A DNA stretch of 64,000 bases. Source: Desulfovibrio aminophilus DSM 12254 (lineage in GTDB: Bacteria; Desulfobacterota; Desulfovibrionia; Desulfovibrionales; Desulfovibrionaceae). The DNA lies in contig NZ_AUMA01000003.1 of assembly GCF_000422565.1 (NCBI RefSeq), positions 310,001-374,000 on the forward strand, written 5' to 3'. This document shows, piece after piece, positions 49,397 to 62,517 of this stretch (position 1 is the first letter of the stretch; each line of letters starts with the position of its first letter). Below the pieces are notes generated by a model that had not been told where the DNA came from, did not search any database, and saw only the letters and a program-made list of their open reading frames with translations. The position numbers and the translations under genes are program-made.

Positions 49397-52129
49397 ATGA
49401 CGAACGAACGCCACCTCATACAAATAGAGATCAAAACAAGATCCCATGCTTACGCCGTGCCTTTTTTGCCGGGGGCCGACGTTCCCGACAACCCGGAAAA
49501 CGTCGAACGTTGGCGGACCTTTCTGGACATGCTCTCGGCCAAGACACGCGTAGGCGAAGATCCGGAAACCAAACAGGTTGGAATTCTCTTCCGCAAGGGA
49601 ACCTGGCTCGGCGACCTGATCCTGGCCGACGACGTCAAGACTCTCTTCGTCATTCCCTACATTCGCGAGGTGCGCGGCAACCTTGTGGCCCGCAACGCCC
49701 GTGTTCGTACGCGCTCCTTCATCCACGCCCTGCGCGTGGCCGGGGACGTGGTGCTGCACCAGGACATCCTGCGCGAGGACCCTCCTCCTATGGAGCGCGG
49801 AGGCGATTTGTCCCTGTCCTGGCCACGAAAGGTGGAGGATCTGCGCGCAACGCCCCAGCGTCTGGCGGCTTGGGGAGTGGGGGAGCGCTCCCGGTTGCGC
49901 ATGGAGGAGGGGGTCTTCACCCTGGGCGAGGAGCGTGAAAGCGGTTCGGCGGTGTTCGTTTTGCGCAACGTGGATTCGGGCCGACATTATGTCTGGGAGT
50001 TCAACGCCTGGGAACCTGTGCGGGCCAGCGAACTGGGACAGGAGATTCTGAACCAGGTTTCGGCGCGCCTGGAGCGTTTCTGCAAGCTTTCGGGACTGGG
50101 CGCGGACTTCGTGCTCAAGAACACCAAGAAGATCGGCCACGACATCCGTAAGATTCTGCGTTACCTTGAATTTCTCGGGCTCGGATCACCGGGCGAATGC
50201 CCCCCCGAGGTCGAGGGCGTCCTGTCCGAAGTCGCGGGCATCCTGCGGGATATGGAGAAGAACGTCTACGGTCCCAACCCCGACGCGCCGAACATCCTGA
50301 TCATGCTGGACGTGCTCTCGGACCGCCTGGCGGCCAAGGTGCATGCGATCAACGCGGTCCCCAGGGAGAAGAGACCCGAGGGTCATCTTCAGAACGACTT
50401 GGAAATTCTGGCCGCGATTTCGGCCGAGGAAGTGGGTGTCGACGAACTGTTCCGTCACCCCACTCGTGCGGCCCTGTTCTTCAACGACGTCATGCACTCC
50501 GACGAGGGACGCGCGGCCGTGCGCGCGGCTCTGGAGGACTTCGTTTCGGCTCTCGATGCGGCGCTCGCCGCCGTCGGCGCCGCGGAGGAATTCCCGCTGA
50601 CGCGGGCTCTGCGTTGGCCCGTGGATACCCTGGCCATGCTCAAGGAGCGGGCGGGGGAGGGCGTGGCCGCCGTCGAGGATCTGGAATTCGAGCTGGCCCG
50701 CCTGGGGGACATCTCGCCCAGAACCCTGCTCCGTTCGGTGCAGCGCGCCATGCAGACCGGCGGCTACGGCGCCGAGGGTGAGGTCGATCTGCGGCTGCTC
50801 GCCGACCTGGACCGTTTCAAGGGGTCACTGGATTCCCTGGCCCAGCAGCCGGGCTTCCTGCTCAATCTGATCCTGGCCAATTTTCAGTCGCCCATGGTCG
50901 AAAATCTGTTGCGTGTCCGCGAGAGCCTGACGGGAGGGGAGCGGGACGAGGACGTGGGCGTGCGCGTCATCCTGGCCCGGCTCAAGACGTCGCAGCCGCT
51001 GGATTTCGTGCGTTTCCTCCAGCGTCGGGTGAACTGGGAGCATTCCGTGGTGCGGCGCTTCAACCAGAACGCCATGCCGCCGCGCAAAAAAATCGCGGCG
51101 ACGGGAACGCGACCCGAGGCGTCCTTGGACCCTCGGCCCGACATTCTCGCCCGCCTTGGTCGCGTCTGCCAGCTGGGCGGCCTGGGCAAGGGCTTCATGG
51201 AACCGAGCCCCGCAGCGTTGCAGGCCAACCTGGAAAAGATGCGCGCGGTCATTGAACTTTGCGTTCTCACCACTGTGGCGCCCGAGGGGGATGCCCGGGC
51301 GCTCAAATGCCGGGCTTTGTTGAAGGATTTCGCCAGCCGCCTGCGACTTCTGGAACAGGCGGCCCGGCGACGCGACGACGCGACCCTGCGCGGGGTTGCC
51401 GCCGCCCTGGGGGAAAATTACATGCAGGCCCTCCGGGCGGCCTTGTCCATGGACCGCAAACGAATCAGCGCCCTGGAGCTTCTAGGCGACATCAACATGC
51501 TGGATCGCTTGGCCAAACAGGATTTGAGCCTGGACGACATCCTGGGCGGCACGGACAAGGCGCTTTTCTTTCTCAATGCCGTCCTGGAATCCAAAGCCGC
51601 CAAACGGGCGATATTCCAACTGGTCAAGCCCCTCAACGACGCCTTGACGGAACTCTTCAAGGCCCGCCAGGGACTGCGTCTTTCCATGTCCGACGTGCTG
51701 CGGCGTTTCGAGCGTGCCAGTCAGGGGCTCACCGCCCGGGTCGTGGGCGAGGAGGCCGCCCGTATTCTGGAGCACATGCGGACGCTTCTGCTCCGCCTTC
51801 GGGCTGAGCCATTGACGCGGGTTTTACCTTCGCTGCGCAAAGCCGCCACGGCCGAAAGCGGCGAGGCCGGCGAACTGGACGCCGCCCTGCTGGGGCGCAT
51901 GGAGCGGTTCGAGCGCGGTGGCGTGAGCGGACTCAGCCTGCCCCCCTTGCATGTGGTCCAACTTCTGCTGTCCCATCTCGGCCCGCTGGCCGGCGAAGAG
52001 ATCAAGGTGCTTTCCGGTCGGGGCGAGTTCGAAGGAAAATCCACGCCCGCCATCATCGCCCTGTCCCTGGACCGGCTGCGTTGGCGCGAGTCCATCATCC
52101 AGGCCCACAACACGCTGGCTCGACGTTGA
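49397..52129 (+). CDS. Large helical protein of unknown function
   Basis: A 910-residue protein without signal peptide, membrane span or metal motif. The first 190 residues mix strands (TKQVGILFRKGTWLGDLILAD, quoted to residue edges; RKVEDLRATPQRL), while the rest is mostly amphipathic helices rich in Leu, Ala, Arg and Glu, with repeated LLxxL-type patterns. No family is recognised by eye. ATG 49397 follows a weak AGGC site; an ATG at 49319 in frame lies in low-complexity GC-rich DNA. It stands alone between the HPPD-like gene and an ABC importer. The length, even charge and lack of decay indicate a real gene; a scaffold or regulatory role is only a guess. Confidence 0.72.
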   Translation: MTNERHLIQIEIKTRSHAYAVPFLPGADVPDNPENVERWRTFLDMLSAKTRVGEDPETKQVGILFRKGTWLGDLILADDVKTLFVIPYIREVRGNLVARNARVRTRSFIHALRVAGDVVLHQDILREDPPPMERGGDLSLSWPRKVEDLRATPQRLAAWGVGERSRLRMEEGVFTLGEERESGSAVFVLRNVDSGRHYVWEFNAWEPVRASELGQEILNQVSARLERFCKLSGLGADFVLKNTKKIGHDIRKILRYLEFLGLGSPGECPPEVEGVLSEVAGILRDMEKNVYGPNPDAPNILIMLDVLSDRLAAKVHAINAVPREKRPEGHLQNDLEILAAISAEEVGVDELFRHPTRAALFFNDVMHSDEGRAAVRAALEDFVSALDAALAAVGAAEEFPLTRALRWPVDTLAMLKERAGEGVAAVEDLEFELARLGDISPRTLLRSVQRAMQTGGYGAEGEVDLRLLADLDRFKGSLDSLAQQPGFLLNLILANFQSPMVENLLRVRESLTGGERDEDVGVRVILARLKTSQPLDFVRFLQRRVNWEHSVVRRFNQNAMPPRKKIAATGTRPEASLDPRPDILARLGRVCQLGGLGKGFMEPSPAALQANLEKMRAVIELCVLTTVAPEGDARALKCRALLKDFASRLRLLEQAARRRDDATLRGVAAALGENYMQALRAALSMDRKRISALELLGDINMLDRLAKQDLSLDDILGGTDKALFFLNAVLESKAAKRAIFQLVKPLNDALTELFKARQGLRLSMSDVLRRFERASQGLTARVVGEEAARILEHMRTLLLRLRAEPLTRVLPSLRKAATAESGEAGELDAALLGRMERFERGGVSGLSLPPLHVVQLLLSHLGPLAGEEIKVLSGRGEFEGKSTPAIIALSLDRLRWRESIIQAHNTLARR

Positions 52130-52237
52130 GCCTCCGCCGGGAAAGCGCGCATGTCCGCGCTCCGGGGCTCCGAGCACGAGGCGCTTCCACGCGTCCGGCA
52201 CTTGCCGGAAAAAGAGGAAAGTCGTAAGTACGTGCGG

Positions 52238-53164
52238 ATGCGGCGCATCTTCGTGAGCATTGTGTGGGCCGGGTTGGTGCTGGCCATGATTCTTCCGTCC
52301 GGACGCACGGCCCGGGCCGAGACCGTGCGCATCGGCGTTCTACCGGTGCTGGACGCGCTGCCTTTGCAGGTGGCCACCCAAGACGGTCTGTTCCTGGAGC
52401 AGGGCCTGGACGTGGAGTTGGTTCCGTTCCAGAGCGCCCTGGAGCGGGACATGGCTGCTCAGGCCGGGCGGATCGACGGTTATTTCGGTGACCTCGTGGC
52501 CGCGCTCCTGCTGCTGCGTTCAGACGTGCCCATGCCCGCCCTGCTGGTGTCATATCGCACCACCCCGGGCCACCCCATGTTCGCCCTGGTGACCACCCCG
52601 GGCCGCAAGGGAGCGACTTTGGCCGACCTCAAGGGCGCGAGCGTGGGCATCTCCACTTCGACGATCATCGAATTTCTTCTGGATCGCCTGGAAGCCCGCC
52701 ACCATCTGCCCAGGGACTACTTCCGGCGGGTGGAGATCAAAAAATTCCCGCTCCGTCTCCAGATGCTGGCCACGGGCCAGATCGATCTGGCGCTCCTGCC
52801 CGAGCCGTTGGTGTCCCTGAACGTGCTCAAGGGCGGTTCCCTGGCGGCCACGGACGGAGACCTGAATCTGCCCTTGACCGTGGTCTGTCTGCATGAGCGA
52901 CTGAGGCCGCAATTCCCGGCCTTCCGCGCGGCCTACGCCGAGGCCCTGGAGCGGCTGACCCGCGATCCCGAGTCCTACCGAGAACTCATGGTCCGCTCCT
53001 GCGCCATTCCCGCGCCCCTCACCGCGCGGTTCCCCGTGCCGCCCTATCCCGCGCCCGTGCCGCCCACGCGCACCGAACTGGACGACGTCCAGGACTGGAT
53101 GCTCGACCACGGCCTGCTCCAGGCGCGCATTCCCTTCGAGCGGGCCGTCGCCCTCGCGCACTGA
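52238..53164 (+). CDS. ABC transporter substrate-binding protein (NMT1/SsuA-like)
   Basis: A 308-residue periplasmic protein with a signal peptide (MRRIFVSIVWAGLVLAMILP, cleavage after TARA). The mature part begins VRIGVLPVLDALPLQVATQDGLF, quoted in part, and has GYFGDLVAALLL, GASVGISTSTIIEFLLD and QIDLALLPEPLVS segments typical of the NMT1/THI5-SsuA-TauA family. Ligands of the family are sulfonates, taurine, nitrate or pyrimidine precursors; the ligand cannot be told here. It is followed 3 bp later by its ATPase and then the permease. Confidence 0.85.
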   Translation: MRRIFVSIVWAGLVLAMILPSGRTARAETVRIGVLPVLDALPLQVATQDGLFLEQGLDVELVPFQSALERDMAAQAGRIDGYFGDLVAALLLLRSDVPMPALLVSYRTTPGHPMFALVTTPGRKGATLADLKGASVGISTSTIIEFLLDRLEARHHLPRDYFRRVEIKKFPLRLQMLATGQIDLALLPEPLVSLNVLKGGSLAATDGDLNLPLTVVCLHERLRPQFPAFRAAYAEALERLTRDPESYRELMVRSCAIPAPLTARFPVPPYPAPVPPTRTELDDVQDWMLDHGLLQARIPFERAVALAH

Positions 53165-53167
53165 GCC

Positions 53168-53905
53168 ATGCTCGAAGCCCTCGGCATCCGCAAGGCCTAC
53201 CGCTCGGGCGAGGACATCCTGAGCGACGTTTCCCTGACCCTGGCCGAGAACGAGACCCTGGCCGTGGTGGGCCCGTCGGGTTGCGGCAAGACCACACTGC
53301 TCTATCTTCTCTGCGGGCTGGCCCGGCCGGACTCCGGGCGTGTGCTCCTGGACGGCGCGCCGGTGGTCGGGCCGAATCCCGACATGTCCATCATCCTGCA
53401 GGACTATGGCCTGCTGCCCTGGAAGAGCGTCATCGAAAACGTGGCCCTGGGCCTCAAGCTGCGGGGCATGCCCCAGTTCGAACGCCTGAAACTGGCCCGG
53501 GAACAGCTGGCCGAGTTGGGCATCAGCGGCCGCGACCGCGACTGGCCGGGGCGTCTCTCCGGCGGTGAAAAGCAGCGGGTGGCCATCGCCCGGGCCTTCG
53601 TGGGGCGACCCCGACTCCTGCTTATGGACGAGCCCTTTTCCTCCCTGGACGCCCTGACCCGGGAAAAACTCCAGCATACGCTGCTGGACGTCTGGAGCAG
53701 GCGGCGCGTGCCTTACGTGCTCGTGACCCACAGCCTGGAGGAAGCCGTCTTCCTGGGCCGGCGCATCCTGGTTTTGGCGGGACGGCCCGCCGGGGTGGCC
53801 GCGAGTTTCGACAACCCCGGCTTCGGCGACGGGCGCTACCGCGAACGGGACGACTACTTCGAACTCGTGCGCAGGCTGCGCCGGAGCGTGGAGGATTTGT
53901 GGTGA
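53168..53905 (+). CDS. ABC transporter ATP-binding protein (SsuB/TauB-like)
   Basis: A 245-residue ATPase: Walker A GPSGCGKTT (near 37), Q-loop LQDYGLLPWKSVIENVALGL, quoted in part, signature LSGGEKQRVAIARAF, Walker B LLLMDEPFSSLD and H-loop VTHSLEEA. The pattern matches nitrate/sulfonate/taurine importers. Its stop overlaps the permease start (GTGA), so all three genes of 52238-54663 are co-translated. Confidence 0.92.
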   Translation: MLEALGIRKAYRSGEDILSDVSLTLAENETLAVVGPSGCGKTTLLYLLCGLARPDSGRVLLDGAPVVGPNPDMSIILQDYGLLPWKSVIENVALGLKLRGMPQFERLKLAREQLAELGISGRDRDWPGRLSGGEKQRVAIARAFVGRPRLLLMDEPFSSLDALTREKLQHTLLDVWSRRRVPYVLVTHSLEEAVFLGRRILVLAGRPAGVAASFDNPGFGDGRYRERDDYFELVRRLRRSVEDLW

Positions 53906-54663
53906 GCGGTCTGGCCCGCAAGGCCCTGAGCTACGGGCTGGTGGTCCTGGTCCTGGGACTTCTCTGGCAGGTTCTCTCAGCCTCCTTGGGCTCGGCCGTG
54001 CTGCCTCCGCCGCTGGAGGCGGGCGGGGCCTTCATCCGGGCCCTGGGCACGACGGAGTTCTGGTGCCACTTTTGGGCCAGCTTCGTGCGCGCGGGCCTGG
54101 GCATGCTCCTTGCCTTCGCCCTGGCCTTCCCCCTGGGGTTGGTCATGGGCGGATCGCGTCGCGCCGACGCCCTGTTGGGGCCATTCGTATTGCTCACCTA
54201 TCCGGTGCCCAAGATCGTGCTCCTGCCCGTGCTCCTGGTGCTCCTGGGCCTGGGCGACGCGGCCAAGATCGCGATCATCGTCCTGATCCTCGGCTATCAG
54301 GTTCTGGTGACCACCCGCGACGGGGTCCGCTCGGTACATCCCAAGTACGTGGACTCGGTGCGCTCCCTGGGAGGCGGCAGGCTGGACATCCTGCTTGAGG
54401 TGCTGCTCCCGGCGGCGCTGCCGCATGGCTTTACGGCCCTGCGTCTCGGCACGGGCGTCTCGGTCGCGGTTTTGTTCTTCGTGGAGTCGTTTGCCACTAC
54501 GAGCGGCCTGGGGTATTGCATCATGGACGCCTGGGGCCGCATGGACTACGTGGCCATGTTCACCGGCATCCTGGGCATGAGCGTCATGGGCGCGGCGCTG
54601 TATGAGGCCGCCGACTTGCTGGAGCGCCGGGTCTGCGCCTGGATGCGGGCCGGGCGGCGCTAG
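53902..54663 (+). CDS. ABC transporter permease (SsuC/TauC-like)
   Basis: A 253-residue permease with about six spans. The EAA coupling loop is LPAALPHGFTALRLGTGVSVAV, quoted in part, and the N-terminal half has FALAFPLGLVMGGSRRADALL. GTG 53902 is favoured because GGAGG at 53890-53894 is 7 bases away; GTG 53899 is too close. It completes the importer; substrate unknown. It is followed 7 bp later by phoH. Confidence 0.88.
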   Translation: MSGLARKALSYGLVVLVLGLLWQVLSASLGSAVLPPPLEAGGAFIRALGTTEFWCHFWASFVRAGLGMLLAFALAFPLGLVMGGSRRADALLGPFVLLTYPVPKIVLLPVLLVLLGLGDAAKIAIIVLILGYQVLVTTRDGVRSVHPKYVDSVRSLGGGRLDILLEVLLPAALPHGFTALRLGTGVSVAVLFFVESFATTSGLGYCIMDAWGRMDYVAMFTGILGMSVMGAALYEAADLLERRVCAWMRAGRR

Positions 54664-54670
54664 GAGGCGC

Positions 54671-55669
54671 ATGAGCAGACGCAAAAAGGATATTGTCCGT
54701 ACTCTGGATTTTGACGACGCGGTGCTGGCGGGACAGCTCTTCGGCCCGCAGAACGCCAATCTTCAGCTCGTGGGCGAACGGGCGGGGGTCGGCATCGAGA
54801 GCAGGGGAGGGCGGCTGACGCTCACGGCCGAGACCGAGGACCGCCTGAATCTCGTCGAGTCCGTGCTGACGCAGCTCTATGGTCTGCTCCAGCAGGGCCG
54901 TCCCGTGCATCCCCAGGACGTGGACTGCGCCTGCCGCATGCTCGCCCGCGACCCGCGCACGGATCTCGCCCGCGTCTTCCGCGACAGCGTCTACACGGCC
55001 TCGCCCAAGAAGACGATCACCCCGCGCACCGTGACTCAGCGTGACTACCTCACGGCCATCCGCGAAAACGATCTGGTCCTCGCCATCGGCCCGGCGGGCA
55101 CGGGCAAGACCTATCTGGCCGTGGCCACGGCCGTGGCGGCCCTGACCCGGCGCGAGGTCAAGCGCATCGTGCTCACGCGCCCGGCCGTGGAGGCCGGGGA
55201 AAAGCTCGGCTTCCTGCCCGGCGACATGGTCGAGAAGGTCAATCCCTATCTGCGCCCGCTCTATGACGCCCTGCACGACATGCTGGACTTCCGCAAGGTG
55301 CAGGAAATGCTCGACACCGGAATCATCGAGGTGGCCCCCCTGGCCTTCATGCGCGGCCGCACCCTGAACGACGCCTTCGTCATCCTGGACGAGGCCCAGA
55401 ACACCACCCCGGAACAGATGAAGATGTTCCTCACCCGCCTGGGTTTCGGCTCCCGGGCCGTGGTCACCGGCGACGTGACCCAGATCGACCTGCCCGCCGG
55501 AAGCCGCTCGGGACTCATCCAGGCCGCCGAAATCCTCTCCGCCGTGACCGGCATCGCCTTCATCCGCTTCAACGAGGACGATGTGATCCGCCACCCCCTG
55601 GTGGGCCGCATCGTGCAGGCTTACGATCAGCACGATCAGGCCGAGGAAAAACGGCGTGGCGGTCGTTGA
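54671..55669 (+). CDS. phoH: PhoH-family ATPase
   Basis: A 332-residue protein: an N-terminal KH-like part ([20 protein letters not shown], about 10-95) and a helicase-type ATPase with Walker [14 protein letters not shown], the [19 protein letters not shown] block, Walker [16 protein letters not shown] and the [12 protein letters not shown] motif. PhoH (YbeZ) proteins partner with YbeY in RNA metabolism, and ybeY follows here with a 14-bp overlap. TAGGAGG precedes ATG 54671. Confidence 0.93.
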   Translation: MSRRKKDIVRTLDFDDAVLAGQLFGPQNANLQLVGERAGVGIESRGGRLTLTAETEDRLNLVESVLTQLYGLLQQGRPVHPQDVDCACRMLARDPRTDLARVFRDSVYTASPKKTITPRTVTQRDYLTAIRENDLVLAIGPAGTGKTYLAVATAVAALTRREVKRIVLTRPAVEAGEKLGFLPGDMVEKVNPYLRPLYDALHDMLDFRKVQEMLDTGIIEVAPLAFMRGRTLNDAFVILDEAQNTTPEQMKMFLTRLGFGSRAVVTGDVTQIDLPAGSRSGLIQAAEILSAVTGIAFIRFNEDDVIRHPLVGRIVQAYDQHDQAEEKRRGGR

Positions 55670-56057
55670 ACGCCGTCTCGCACCGGACCCGCGGCTGCCC
55701 CTGTCGCGGCGCGAGCTGGATGGGTTGCTGGCGGATCTGACCGGAGCCCTGGGCATCGACGGCGAGTTTTCCCTGGCCTTGGTGGACGACCGCGAGATGG
55801 CCGTTTTGAATCTCCGCCATTTGGGCTGCCCCGGGCCGACCAATGTCCTGGCCTTCGAGTCGGGCGGAGAGGACGGACTGGGCGAGATCGTGCTCTCCGT
55901 GCCCGCCTGTCTGCGCGAGGCGCGGCTTTACGGCCAGGAGCCCGCGCGGCATCTGGCCCGCCTTCTGGCCCACGCCCTGCTTCATCTGGCGGGGTTCGAC
56001 CACGGCCCGGAGATGGACGCCCTCACCGAGCACGCCGTGGACGCCGTCCGACTGTAA
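55656..56057 (+). CDS. ybeY: Endoribonuclease YbeY
   Basis: A 133-residue zinc protein with the family motif [12 protein letters not shown] (three His ligands) near residue 110 and [20 protein letters not shown] in the middle, quoted in part. It matures 16S rRNA 3' ends and takes part in ribosome quality control. GTG 55656 lies inside phoH, so translation is coupled. It is slightly short of the usual 150 residues but has every key residue. Confidence 0.92.
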   Translation: MAVVERRLAPDPRLPLSRRELDGLLADLTGALGIDGEFSLALVDDREMAVLNLRHLGCPGPTNVLAFESGGEDGLGEIVLSVPACLREARLYGQEPARHLARLLAHALLHLAGFDHGPEMDALTEHAVDAVRL

Positions 56058-56150
56058 GCGGCGGCCTCCCGCACTTTACAATCGATTACGCGTGGGGCAA
56101 TATGGCCGCTTTCCCAGTCGGGCAAAGCCCCGACCAGTGAAGGAGTGAAC

Positions 56151-57056
56151 ATGCCCAGACATCTTTTGCGCATCGCGGACCTGAGCCGGGAAGACGCCTG
56201 GAAGATCCTGCACCGGGCCAAGGAACTCAAAGACGGCGGAATCCGCACGAAGACCATGGACGGCCGCACGGCCATTCTCATCTTCGAAAAGTCCTCCACC
56301 CGCACCCGCGTGTCCTTCGAGGTGGCCGTGCGCCACCTGGGCGGACAGACCATCTTCATGACCCCGGTGGAATCCCAGCTCGGCCGCAGCGAACCGCTCA
56401 AGGACACCGCCCGCTGTCTGTCGCGTTACGCCGACTGCCTGGTGGTGCGGACCTACGGCCAGGAGAAACTGGAAACCCTGGTGCGGTTCAGTTCCATCCC
56501 GGTGGTCAACGCCCTCTCCGACGAGCACCACCCCTGCCAGGTGCTCTCCGACATGCTCAGCATGTACGAGCGCACGTCGGACCTGGGTTCATTGCGCGTG
56601 GCCTGGATCGGCGACGGCAACAACATGGCCCATTCCTTCATCGACGCGGCCGCGCTCTTCGGCTTCGATCTGGTCCTGGCCTGCCCCGCGGGCTACGACC
56701 CCGATCCCGCCATCGTGGCCCAGGCCCGGGAGCGGGGCGCGCGCGTGACGCTCACCCGGAACCCCGAGGACGCCGCCCGCGACGCGGACTACCTGAACAC
56801 CGACGTCTGGGCCAGCATGGGGCAGGAAGGGGAGCAGCGTGAACGCGAACGGGTTTTCGCCGGGTTTCAGGTGGACGACCGCCTGCTGTCCCTGGCCAAG
56901 CCCGCCTGCAAGGTCATGCATTGTCTGCCCGCGCATCGCGGCGAGGAGATCAGCGAGGCGGTGCTGGAAGGCCCGGCATCCATCGCCTTCGATCAGGCCG
57001 AGAACCGCCTGCACATGCAGAAAGCGGTCCTGGAATGGGTTTTCGGGACAATCTAA
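56151..57056 (+). CDS. argF: Ornithine carbamoyltransferase
   Basis: A 301-residue enzyme that forms citrulline from ornithine and carbamoyl phosphate. It has the carbamoyl-phosphate motif FEKSSTRTRVSFE, the VESQLGRSEPLKDTARCLSRY loop, quoted in part, DEHHPCQVLSDM and the ornithine-binding MHCLPAHRGEEI. ATG 56151 has AAGGAG upstream; an in-frame GTG at 56145 overlaps that site. A small hairpin (GTCGGG / CCCGAC, 56117-56134) lies just before the ribosome binding site. It is the first gene of argF-argG-argH. Confidence 0.95.
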   Translation: MPRHLLRIADLSREDAWKILHRAKELKDGGIRTKTMDGRTAILIFEKSSTRTRVSFEVAVRHLGGQTIFMTPVESQLGRSEPLKDTARCLSRYADCLVVRTYGQEKLETLVRFSSIPVVNALSDEHHPCQVLSDMLSMYERTSDLGSLRVAWIGDGNNMAHSFIDAAALFGFDLVLACPAGYDPDPAIVAQARERGARVTLTRNPEDAARDADYLNTDVWASMGQEGEQRERERVFAGFQVDDRLLSLAKPACKVMHCLPAHRGEEISEAVLEGPASIAFDQAENRLHMQKAVLEWVFGTI

Positions 57057-57068
57057 GGGGATTTCGAA

Positions 57069-58310
<1,242 letters not shown>

Positions 58311-58323
58311 ACGGGAGCGGGGC

Positions 58324-59727
58324 ATGAGCGGGAAGAAGATGTGGGGCGGCCGGTTCCGGGCGGCCACCGACTCCTCCGTGGAGGATTACACCCAGTCGGT
58401 GTCCTTCGACCGGCGGCTCTACGCCGAGGACATCGTCGGGTCCAAGGCCCATGCCCGCATGTTGGCCCGCCAGGGCCTGCTCACGGCCGAGGAGGCCGAG
58501 ACCCTCGTTTCCGGTCTGGACGCGGTGCTGGCCGAGATCGAGGCCGGAACCTTCGCCTGGGACGTGGCCCTGGAAGACGTGCATATGAACATCGAGCGCC
58601 GCCTGACCGACATCGTCGGCCCCGTGGGCGGCAAGTTGCACACCGGCCGGTCGCGCAACGATCAGGTGGCCCTGGACTTCCGGCTTTTCGTCTCCGGCCG
58701 CGTCTCGGCCTGGACCAGGGAATTGGCCCGGCTGGTGGAGGTGCTTCTGGCGCGCGCCTCGGAGCACGAGAACACGCTCTTGCCGGGCTGCACGCATCTC
58801 CAGCCCGCGCAACCCGTGTCCCTGGCCCAGCATCTCTTGGCCTACGCCTGGATGTTCCGCCGCGACGCCGAACGCCTGGAATCCTTCCAGACGCGCATCC
58901 GCGTCTCGCCCCTGGGGGCGGCCGCGCTGGCCGGCACCACCTATCCCCTGGACCCCGCCTCGGTGGCTGCGGAACTCGGCATGACCGAAATCTTCGGCAA
59001 CAGCATGGACGCGGTCTCGGACCGGGATTTCGCCCTGGAGGCCCTGTTCGGCGGCAGCCTCGTGATGATGCACCTCTCGCGTTTCTGCGAGGAGCTCATC
59101 CTCTGGGCCAATCCGGCCTTCGGCTACGTGCGCCTGCCGGACGCCTACTCCACGGGTTCCTCGATCATGCCCCAGAAGAAGAACCCGGACGTCTGTGAGC
59201 TCATGCGCGGCAAGACCGGCCGGGTCTACGGCTCCCTGGTGTCCCTGCTGACCCTGATGAAGGGACTGCCCTTGGCCTACAATCGGGACATGCAGGAGGA
59301 CAAGGAACCCTTCCTGGACGCCGACCGCACCGTCTCGGCCTCGGTGTCCATCATGGCCGACATGTTGGCCGAGATGACCTTCGTGCCCGAGGCCATGCGC
59401 CGGGCGCTGTCTCGGGGATTCCTGAACGCCACCGAGTTGGCCGACTACTTGGCGGCCCGTGGTCTGCCTTTCCGGGAGGCCCATCACGCGGCGGGCTCCG
59501 CCGTGGCTTTGGCCGAATCGCGCGGCTGCGGTTTGGAAGACCTGAGCCTGGAGGATCTGCGCGGTTTCTCGCCGTTGATCGAGAACGACGTTTTCGAGGC
59601 CCTGCGCCACGAGACGGCCGTGGCCCGGCGGAGCACCCCCGGCGGCACGGGCCCCGACTCCGTGCGTCGGCAGATATCCGCTGTGTCGGCTTGGCTGGCG
59701 GCCAAAGGATGGAAGGCCGAACCGTGA
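58324..59727 (+). CDS. argH: Argininosuccinate lyase
   Basis: A 467-residue fumarase-fold enzyme that releases arginine and fumarate. Signatures: [36 protein letters not shown], quoted in part, and the family motif [12 protein letters not shown] with the catalytic Ser region. It starts 13 bp after argG and its TGA overlaps the GTG start of the next gene, so the arg operon extends at least to 60272. Confidence 0.96.
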   Translation: MSGKKMWGGRFRAATDSSVEDYTQSVSFDRRLYAEDIVGSKAHARMLARQGLLTAEEAETLVSGLDAVLAEIEAGTFAWDVALEDVHMNIERRLTDIVGPVGGKLHTGRSRNDQVALDFRLFVSGRVSAWTRELARLVEVLLARASEHENTLLPGCTHLQPAQPVSLAQHLLAYAWMFRRDAERLESFQTRIRVSPLGAAALAGTTYPLDPASVAAELGMTEIFGNSMDAVSDRDFALEALFGGSLVMMHLSRFCEELILWANPAFGYVRLPDAYSTGSSIMPQKKNPDVCELMRGKTGRVYGSLVSLLTLMKGLPLAYNRDMQEDKEPFLDADRTVSASVSIMADMLAEMTFVPEAMRRALSRGFLNATELADYLAARGLPFREAHHAAGSAVALAESRGCGLEDLSLEDLRGFSPLIENDVFEALRHETAVARRSTPGGTGPDSVRRQISAVSAWLAAKGWKAEP

Positions 59728-60272
59728 TCCTGACCGAGAAGCACATCCAACTGCTCAAGGACATCAACCGGTACTCGCGCATCAAGCGCTATCACGGATT
59801 GCTGCCCCGCAAGGAGTGCTTCATGTTCGACGACGCGGTGCTCGAGTCGCTCCAGGAGAACGGCATCGTGGAGGAGGGCGTCATCTTCACCCGTTGCGGC
59901 TCCAACCCCACGGGCTACCGCATCGCGGAACACGCCAAGGAAGAACTGAAAAAGCTTGGGGTGGACTTCTCCGACCACGGCGGGGACTGGGACAAGGTCA
60001 AGGAAGAAGAGGTCGTCACCCTGGACCAGTTGGAGAAGGAGCATATCGACGCTCTGGTGGACGTCTACCATTTTTCCAAGACCAACAAGTTCGGCGGGAT
60101 GGCCCCCACGGACATCATGGACGACTACGACAAGGCCGTCATCGACTATCTCTACGACGCGGGATACATCTTTCAGATCAAGGTCAAGGGCAAGAACGTG
60201 AAGTACGAGAAGGGCTTCGTCCTTTCGGACAAGTCCATGAAGATTCTCAAACAACTGGGGTACGCCATGTAG
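59724..60272 (+). CDS. Conserved-looking protein of unknown function, coupled to argH
   Basis: A 182-residue soluble protein with many charged residues and winged-helix-like runs ([40 protein letters not shown]). GTG 59724 overlaps the argH stop (GTGA) and has GGAAGG 7 bases upstream; ATG 59709 is an alternative without a site. Its C-terminal third is Lys/Tyr-rich ([20 protein letters not shown]). I do not recognise the family. It ends 9 bp before the 3' end of the convergent selC. Confidence 0.72.
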   Translation: MILTEKHIQLLKDINRYSRIKRYHGLLPRKECFMFDDAVLESLQENGIVEEGVIFTRCGSNPTGYRIAEHAKEELKKLGVDFSDHGGDWDKVKEEEVVTLDQLEKEHIDALVDVYHFSKTNKFGGMAPTDIMDDYDKAVIDYLYDAGYIFQIKVKGKNVKYEKGFVLSDKSMKILKQLGYAM

Positions 60273-60281
60273 TCGGCGGAG

Positions 60282-60374
60282 TGGCGGAAGCGTACAGGAG
60301 TCGAACCTGCCCGAGAGGATGAGTCTCGCAATGGGTTTGAAGCCCACGCGCCACACCGGTGACGAAACGCTTCC
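60282..60374 (-). tRNA. selC: tRNA-Sec (selenocysteine tRNA, anticodon TCA)
   Basis: The minus strand gives an 8-bp acceptor stem GGAAGCGT / ACGCTTCC, anticodon loop CTTCAAA with TCA (60338-60340), a long variable arm, the T-loop GGTTCGACTCC and G plus encoded CCA. The 8-bp acceptor stem, long extra arm and UCA anticodon define tRNA-Sec; about 93 nt in all. It means the organism decodes UGA as selenocysteine, which supports the in-frame UGA at 36008. A possible promoter is TTGCCC-17-TAAGTG upstream on the same strand. Confidence 0.96.
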
Positions 60375-60446
60375 ATTGATTCCGAATCCGAGGCACTTAC
60401 CAAGGAAACGGAGCCAGGGCAAGGGTGGGAAATCCGTCCAGTCCCC

Positions 60447-60474
60447 TTGATTTTTTTTCTCGCGGACTTAAAGT
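60447..60474 (+). promoter_or_regulatory. Candidate promoter of the ftsH-folP-cdaA operon
   Basis: TTGATT (60447-60452) lies 16 bp from TAAAGT (60469-60474), about 60 nt before the ftsH ribosome binding site, in the only sizeable gap upstream of ftsH. Matches are 4 of 6 in each box. Confidence 0.5.
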
Positions 60475-60540
60475 GGCATTCATGCCCGCCGACACCCGCG
60501 TCCCGGGTGGGCCCGTCCCGACCTTGCGGAGGAACACTGT

Positions 60541-62502
<1,962 letters not shown>

Positions 62503-62517
62503 GAGCTGTTAAGGCTC

